Assembly (NCBI RefSeq): GCF_004331435.1
Contig: NZ_SJKA01000003.1
Span: forward strand, 620,001 to 684,000
Reading direction: 5' to 3'
DNA length: 64,000 nt
Source of the DNA: Kribbella sindirgiensis
GTDB lineage: Bacteria; Actinomycetota; Actinomycetes; Propionibacteriales; Kribbellaceae
The notes below the pieces were generated by a model. It was not told where the DNA came from, did not search any database, and saw only the letters and a list, made by a program, of their open reading frames with translations. Numbering within the stretch: the first letter of the stretch is position 1; every line of letters begins with the position of its first letter. Below are positions 59,671 to 64,000 of the stretch, piece by piece. The position numbers and the translations under genes were made by a program.

Positions 59671-60525
59671 TCAGGCCTCCTTGAGGTCCAGGGCGATGTC
59701 GAGAACCGGCGCGGAGTGCGTGAGCGCACCGACCGCGAGGAAGTCGACACCGGTCTCGGCGACCTCGCGCGCCTTGTCCAGCGTCAATCCGCCGGAGGCC
59801 TCCAGCCGGGCCCGGCCCGCGACCTTCTCGACGGCTTCCCGCAGCGAAGGTACGTCCATGTTGTCCAGCAGGATCAGCTCGGCGCCGGACTCGACCGCGA
59901 TCACCGCGTCCTCGACCGAGTCCACCTCGACCTCGATCCCGATCTCCGGATACGCCTTGCGCACCAGGCGGAACGCCTCCGCGACACCACCGGCCGCGAT
60001 CACGTGGTTGTCCTTGATCAGCGCGGCGTCCGAGAGGCCCATGCGGTGGTTCTTCCCGCCACCACAACGTACGGCGTACTTCTCCAGGGACCTGAGCAAC
60101 GGCATGGTCTTGCGGGTGTCGCGGATGACCGCGCCGGTGCCCTCGACCGCGTCGACCCAGCGCCTGGTCAGCGTGGCGACACCGCTCAGGTGGCAGAGCA
60201 GGTTCAGCGTGGTGCGCTCGGCGGTCAGGAGTTGCCGCGTCTTGCCGCGGACCGTCATCAGGACGGCGCCCCGCTGCACGGAGTCGCCGTCATGGACGGT
60301 GTGCTCGATCTCGATCTCGTCCGGCGCCGCGACCTGGCGCAGCACCAGCTCCGCGATCTCCAGGCCCGCCACCACGCCGTCGGCGCGGGCGACCAACTCG
60401 GCGACCGACACCTGGTCCGGGTCGACCGTCGCGGTGGTCGTCACGTCGACGCCTCCGGCCAGGTCCTCCTCGATGGTTGCCCGCACGAGGTCACCGACCC
60501 ACTGCCGGTCGACTGTCTCATCCAT
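59671..60525 (-). CDS. nadC: nicotinate-nucleotide pyrophosphorylase (carboxylating)
   Basis: A 284-residue quinolinate phosphoribosyltransferase that makes nicotinate mononucleotide from quinolinate and PRPP. Motifs include ERTTLNLLCHLSGVAT, RDTRKTMPLLRSLEKYAV, GGGKNHRMGLSDAALIKDNH and EVEVDSVEDA. The start at 60525 (MDETVDRQW) has GAGGAG 9 nt upstream and overlaps the nadB stop by 8 bp; an ATG at 60534 is too close to that site. coaX begins immediately after its stop. Confidence 0.95.
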   Translation of the reverse strand: MDETVDRQWVGDLVRATIEEDLAGGVDVTTTATVDPDQVSVAELVARADGVVAGLEIAELVLRQVAAPDEIEIEHTVHDGDSVQRGAVLMTVRGKTRQLLTAERTTLNLLCHLSGVATLTRRWVDAVEGTGAVIRDTRKTMPLLRSLEKYAVRCGGGKNHRMGLSDAALIKDNHVIAAGGVAEAFRLVRKAYPEIGIEVEVDSVEDAVIAVESGAELILLDNMDVPSLREAVEKVAGRARLEASGGLTLDKAREVAETGVDFLAVGALTHSAPVLDIALDLKEA

Positions 60526-62176
60526 GCCGGTCATTCTCCTCGGATTCGCGCGATACAAACGTGGCTTGCGGCACAGCCTGCTGATCAAGTGTCAGGTCCA
60601 GGCTTCCGAACCAGTGCAGATCATCGCGGTCCGGGTGGTCCTCGCGCCAGTGCGCGCCACGGCTTTCTTCGCGGGCGGTCGCCGCGGCGATCAGCGCGGA
60701 GGCGACCGTCACCAGGTTCGTCGCCTCCCAGCCCGGCGTCCCCGGCTCGTCGTACGGCTGCTCCATCAGCTTGCCGATCGCCGCGCCCGCCTCCGCCAGG
60801 CCGGTCGCGCTCCGGATCACGCCGGCGCCGACGGTCATCGCCCGCTGCAGCTCGGGGACGACGTCCGCGTCGACGAGTCCCGGCGTACGGCGGTCGTCGG
60901 CCGGCTCGCGCCGTTCGGGCAGACCGTTCGCGAGGTGCGCGGCGATCCGGCGGGCGAACACGAGCCCTTCGAGCAACGAGTTGGACGCGAGTCGGTTGGC
61001 CCCGTGGACGCCGGTGCACGCGACCTCACCGCACGCGTACAGGCCGGGCACCGAGGTCTGGCCGTTCAGGTCCGTCCAGACGCCGCCCGACGAGTAGTGG
61101 CAGGCGGGGGCGACCGGGATCAGTTCGCGGACCGGGTCGATACCGTGCGAGCGGCAGGACGCGAGGATGGTCGGGAACCGGACCCGCCACTTCTCGTCAC
61201 CGAAGTGCCGGGCATCCAGGTAGACATGGTCCTTGCCGGTGGCAAGCATCTGGCGCATGATCGCCTTCGCCACGATGTCCCGCGGCGCGAGGTCTGCCAG
61301 CTCGTGCCGGCCTTGCATAAAACGTTTTCCGGTGTGGTCGACCAGGAACGCGCCCTCACCGCGGACCGCCTCGGATACCAACGGCTGCTGGCCTTTCGCG
61401 CTCTTGCCGAGCCAGAGCACGGTCGGGTGAAACTGCACGAACTCCAGGTCCCGCACCTTCGCGCCGGCCCGCAGCGCGAGCGCCATACCGTCACCGGTCG
61501 ACACGCTCGGATTGGTCGTTGCCGCGTACAACTGTCCGAGCCCACCGGACGCCAGGATCACTACCCTGGTACGGATCTCGCCGACGCCGTCCAGTTGTCC
61601 CTCGCCCATCACGTGCAACGTCACGCCGGCGACCGAGCCGTCGGCGGCGGTGAGCAGGTCGAGGACCAGGGCGTGCTCGACCAACCGGATGTCCTTGGCC
61701 CGCTTGACCGCGGCGACCAGCGCCCGCTCGATCTCGGCACCGGTCGCATCGCCGCCGGCGTGCGCGATCCGGTTGCGATGGTGCCCACCCTCGCGGCCGA
61801 GCGAGATCTCCCCATCGGCCATGGTGTCGAACCGCGCGCCCAGGTCGATCAGGTCGCGGACCGCGTCCGGACCTTCGGTGACGAGCACCCGGACGGCCTC
61901 CGGGTCGCTCAGCCCGGCGCCCGCGACGAGCGTGTCCTGCAGGTGCTCCTCGGGAGAGTCCTCCGGGTGGAGGGCAGCGGCGATACCGCCCTGCGCCCAC
62001 TGCGTGGAGCCGGAGGCGACGACGTCCTTCGTCACCACCAGGACAGTGCCCAGCTCACGGGCCTTGAGCGCGGCACTCAGCCCGGCGACACCGGAGCCGA
62101 TCACCACCACGTCAACGGTGTCGGTCCAGCCTGGCTCGGCCGCGGCCAGCCGTTGCGGCACAGCGGGAATCGTCAT
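60518..62176 (-). CDS. nadB: L-aspartate oxidase
   Basis: A 552-residue flavoenzyme converting aspartate to iminoaspartate. It has the FAD-binding VVVIGSGVAGLSAALKA, QGGIAAALHPEDS, REGGHHRNRIAHAGGDATG, and catalytic-site HPTVLW and GLYACGEVACTGVHGANRLASNSLLEGLVF. nadA (quinolinate synthase), usually next to it, is not in the window. A TACGGT box ends 6 nt before the ATG, so nadB-nadC-coaX probably has its own leaderless promoter. Confidence 0.96.
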   Translation of the reverse strand: MTIPAVPQRLAAAEPGWTDTVDVVVIGSGVAGLSAALKARELGTVLVVTKDVVASGSTQWAQGGIAAALHPEDSPEEHLQDTLVAGAGLSDPEAVRVLVTEGPDAVRDLIDLGARFDTMADGEISLGREGGHHRNRIAHAGGDATGAEIERALVAAVKRAKDIRLVEHALVLDLLTAADGSVAGVTLHVMGEGQLDGVGEIRTRVVILASGGLGQLYAATTNPSVSTGDGMALALRAGAKVRDLEFVQFHPTVLWLGKSAKGQQPLVSEAVRGEGAFLVDHTGKRFMQGRHELADLAPRDIVAKAIMRQMLATGKDHVYLDARHFGDEKWRVRFPTILASCRSHGIDPVRELIPVAPACHYSSGGVWTDLNGQTSVPGLYACGEVACTGVHGANRLASNSLLEGLVFARRIAAHLANGLPERREPADDRRTPGLVDADVVPELQRAMTVGAGVIRSATGLAEAGAAIGKLMEQPYDEPGTPGWEATNLVTVASALIAAATAREESRGAHWREDHPDRDDLHWFGSLDLTLDQQAVPQATFVSRESEENDRHG

Positions 62177-62182
62177 CCCGCG

Positions 62183-62188
62183 ACCGTA
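62183..62188 (-). promoter_or_regulatory. -10 box for leaderless nadB
   Basis: TACGGT on the minus strand ends 6 nt before the ATG at 62176, in the 22-bp gap after panC. Confidence 0.45.
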
Positions 62189-62198
62189 TCAACCGAAT

Positions 62199-63026
62199 TC
62201 ATCGAAGGGTGATGGAAATGTTGTCAATGAGACGGGTCAGGCCGACGCGGGCAGCGATCAGCATCCGGGCCTCGCCGGGGCCGATCACCGGGCCGAGATC
62301 GGGGGCTCGCAGAGCGAGATAGTCGATCTTGACCGACGGCACCGCCTCGAGCTCGGCGTGGGCCGCGGCCAGCACCGCGTCCGGCCCGTTCATCCCGGCC
62401 TTCGCGCCGGCGCTCAGCGCCCGGTACAGCACCAGGGCCTCGTCACGCTCGGTCTCGCTCAGGTACCGGTTGCGCGAGGACAGCGCGAGACCGTCCGCCT
62501 CCCGCACGGTCGGCACCGGCACGATGTCGACGTCCATGTCGAGGTCGCAGACCATCTCGCGGATCAGCGTCAGCTGCTGGTAGTCCTTCTCGCCGAACAA
62601 CGCCAGGTCGGGCGCGGTCAGGTGCAGCAGCTTCGACACCACGGTCAGTACGCCGGAGAAGTGCCCGGGCCGGAACACGCCCTCGAGCTCGTCGGCCAAC
62701 GGGCCCGGATGCACCGTGATCGACGGCTCGTTCGGGTACAGCTCGTCCCGGGACGGGTTGAAGACCAGGTCGACGCCCTCGTTCTTCGCGATCGCCAGGT
62801 CGCTGGCCAGCGTCCGCGGGTACCGGTCGAAGTCCTCGGTCGGCCCGAACTGCAACGGGTTCACGAAGATCGTCAGCAGCACGCTGCCGTCCGGCCCGAC
62901 CCGTTCGCGAGCCTCGGCCAGCAGCGCGGCGTGGCCGTCGTGCAGGGCGCCCATCGTCATCACGACCGCCCGCGGCCGGATCGCGGCCGCCGCGCGCAGT
63001 TCCGCTTTGGTCTGGGTGAGTCTCAT
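62199..63026 (-). CDS. panC: pantothenate synthetase
   Basis: A 275-residue ATP-dependent ligase that joins pantoate and beta-alanine. Motifs include [14 protein letters not shown] (HIGH-like HDGH), [55 protein letters not shown] and [12 protein letters not shown]. Its start overlaps the DUF2520 stop as ATGA, so the two are coupled. Pantothenate made here would need CoaA downstream, since the coaX in the window looks inactive. Confidence 0.96.
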   Translation of the reverse strand: MRLTQTKAELRAAAAIRPRAVVMTMGALHDGHAALLAEARERVGPDGSVLLTIFVNPLQFGPTEDFDRYPRTLASDLAIAKNEGVDLVFNPSRDELYPNEPSITVHPGPLADELEGVFRPGHFSGVLTVVSKLLHLTAPDLALFGEKDYQQLTLIREMVCDLDMDVDIVPVPTVREADGLALSSRNRYLSETERDEALVLYRALSAGAKAGMNGPDAVLAAAHAELEAVPSVKIDYLALRAPDLGPVIGPGEARMLIAARVGLTRLIDNISITLR

Positions 63027-63883
63027 CGCGGTGCCTCCCCTGCCGGATCTGCCCGGTGCCCGTCCAGTACCTCGGTCAAGCGGCGAACCGTCTCCGCGTC
63101 CAGCCGCCCGTCCGTTGCCAGTTCCACAGTCGCCCGGGCCAGTTCGGCGTACGTGCGCCTCGTGCTGCCCCGGAGTGCTGCCAGATGTGCTGCCACCGTG
63201 TCGACATCGCCCCGGGCGATCGGCCCGGTGAGCGCATGATGACCGGATCGCAGCGTGTTGTCGAGGGTTGCGACGAGCAACGGCCGGAGTGTCGCCACCG
63301 GATCCGCCACGCCCGCCTCCCGCAGTACGGCGACTGCCTGCGAGACCAAGGTGGTCAGGTGGTTCGCGCCGTGCACCAGACCGGCGTGGTAGCGCGCACG
63401 CTCCTCGTCGGCGACCCACTGCACCTGTGCGCCCAGCGCCTTCACCAGCCGCTCGACGACCGACCGTGCCGCGTCAGGAGCGGTCGCGGTGAACATGACC
63501 CCGTCCAGGCTGACCGGACCGCCCGGAAACGTCATGGACGGATGCAGCGCGACCGGTGTCGCATCAAGCCCGCTCAGCGGGGCCAGACCGTGCGCTCCGG
63601 ACAGGTGCACGACGTACTGCGCGCCCGTCAACGGCAGCGTCTGCGCGACCTCGTGAATCAGGTCGTCCGGTACGGCGACCAGTACGACGTCTGCGCTCCT
63701 CGTGACCTCGTCAGCGGGTAGCACGGGCACAGCGGGCAGAAGGCGGGCGGCGCGGTCCAGGGACGCGTCCGAGCGCGCGGTCACTCCGACCAGGGGATGT
63801 CCGGCTGCCGCCAAGGCTGCTCCCAGGGCGGTCCCGGCCCGGCCGGCTCCGATCAAGCCGATCCGTTCCATGTAGTGGTGCAC
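63023..63883 (-). CDS. Rossmann/DUF2520-domain protein
   Basis: A 286-residue protein with an N-terminal dinucleotide fold ([15 protein letters not shown], then [15 protein letters not shown]) and a C-terminal DUF2520 helical region ([30 protein letters not shown]). It resembles ketopantoate reductase or pyrroline-5-carboxylate reductase relatives; coupling to panC suggests a role in pantoate supply (inference). The start may be the GTG at 63883, with a purine-rich GAGAAGAGAG upstream, or the ATG at 63871. Confidence 0.85.
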   Translation of the reverse strand: MHHYMERIGLIGAGRAGTALGAALAAAGHPLVGVTARSDASLDRAARLLPAVPVLPADEVTRSADVVLVAVPDDLIHEVAQTLPLTGAQYVVHLSGAHGLAPLSGLDATPVALHPSMTFPGGPVSLDGVMFTATAPDAARSVVERLVKALGAQVQWVADEERARYHAGLVHGANHLTTLVSQAVAVLREAGVADPVATLRPLLVATLDNTLRSGHHALTGPIARGDVDTVAAHLAALRGSTRRTYAELARATVELATDGRLDAETVRRLTEVLDGHRADPAGEAPR

Positions 63884-63962
63884 TCACTCTCTTCTCGTTC
63901 CAGTCCCGCTTCCGGGTACCAGACGATCTACCTGTCAGGGTAGGTGATGAGAGCATTGCAGG

Positions 63963-64000
63963 GTGAGTGATGCATGGGCAGCAGGTACCGAATTGACCGC
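63963..64000 (+). CDS. possible start of a rightward gene (partial)
   Basis: GTG at 63963 opens a frame reading MSDAWAAGTELTA that runs off the edge. A gene divergent from the panC cluster is plausible here, but only 12 codons are visible and the ribosome site (CAGG) is weak. Confidence 0.3.
   Translation, partial: MSDAWAAGTELT

Noticed and set aside
59603..62212. A very long + strand ORF (869 codons) opposite nadC and nadB
   Set aside because: It mirrors the third-codon GC bias of real minus-strand genes, has Arg/Ser-rich low-complexity sequence and no ribosome site. Similar long shadows at 25538-27829, 18914-21061, 33945-36128 and 51559-53316 were rejected for the same reason.

Overview
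The window is chromosomal DNA from a high-GC actinobacterium. The gene set (trpS with a Trp-codon leader, lsr2, clpC, lysS, disA-radA, two F420-type oxidoreductase families, FilP/Scy-like coiled coils, SARP regulator, SigE-type sigma factors) points to a Streptomyces-like or Propionibacteriales organism such as a Kribbella or Nocardioides relative; the genus is inference. I saw no rRNA or tRNA gene, CRISPR array, complete insertion sequence or prophage. Coding density is high, and many genes have a TANNNT -10 box ending 6-8 nt before the start codon, which implies widespread leaderless mRNAs. Layout: 1-5.3 kb, end of an ABC-2 exporter, SARP-type regulator, fluoroacetate-dehalogenase-like hydrolase, and an amidohydrolase divergent from a MarR regulator. 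5.3-24.1 kb is a housekeeping block resembling the Streptomyces proC neighbourhood (recalled synteny): small HTH protein, AcuC-like deacetylase, secreted SGNH hydrolase, trpL attenuator and trpS, F420 genes, proC, proline dehydrogenase, a SigE-type sigma with a membrane partner, a gene-poor repeat-bearing stretch, an ABC-2 exporter with TetR and HD genes, a xylose-isomerase-like protein and Ppx/GppA. 24.1-29.7 kb carries metabolic genes (Glyoxalase_3-like, WS/DGAT, GH20 hexosaminidase, MFS, methyltransferase). 29.8-34.6 kb is an unusual ABC-importer-like operon with a nucleotide-binding subunit that has lost its ATPase motifs, a lipoprotein, a fused permease and a membrane TPR protein. 34.7-40.8 kb has radA, fabH, disA, a truncated MFS remnant, a membrane protein and mutY. 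40.8-45.9 kb has FilP/Scy-like coiled coils and a second sigma/membrane-partner pair. 45.9-52.8 kb has clpC, lsr2, lysS and an MFS/ArsR pair. 52.8-58.9 kb has NfeD/SPFH, DedA, a lipoprotein, an AhpD-like protein, a multicopper oxidase and a DUF6220 protein. 58.9-64 kb has coaX, nadC, nadB, panC and a DUF2520 protein in one direction. The most notable observations are the dead-ATPase ABC operon (29815-34649), a 17-bp triplication that creates a relay of two 5-codon ORFs between tetR and the HD gene (19904-19949), a CoaX lacking the conserved phosphate-binding Asp, the trpS attenuator, and overlapping -10 boxes of two divergent leaderless genes at mutY.
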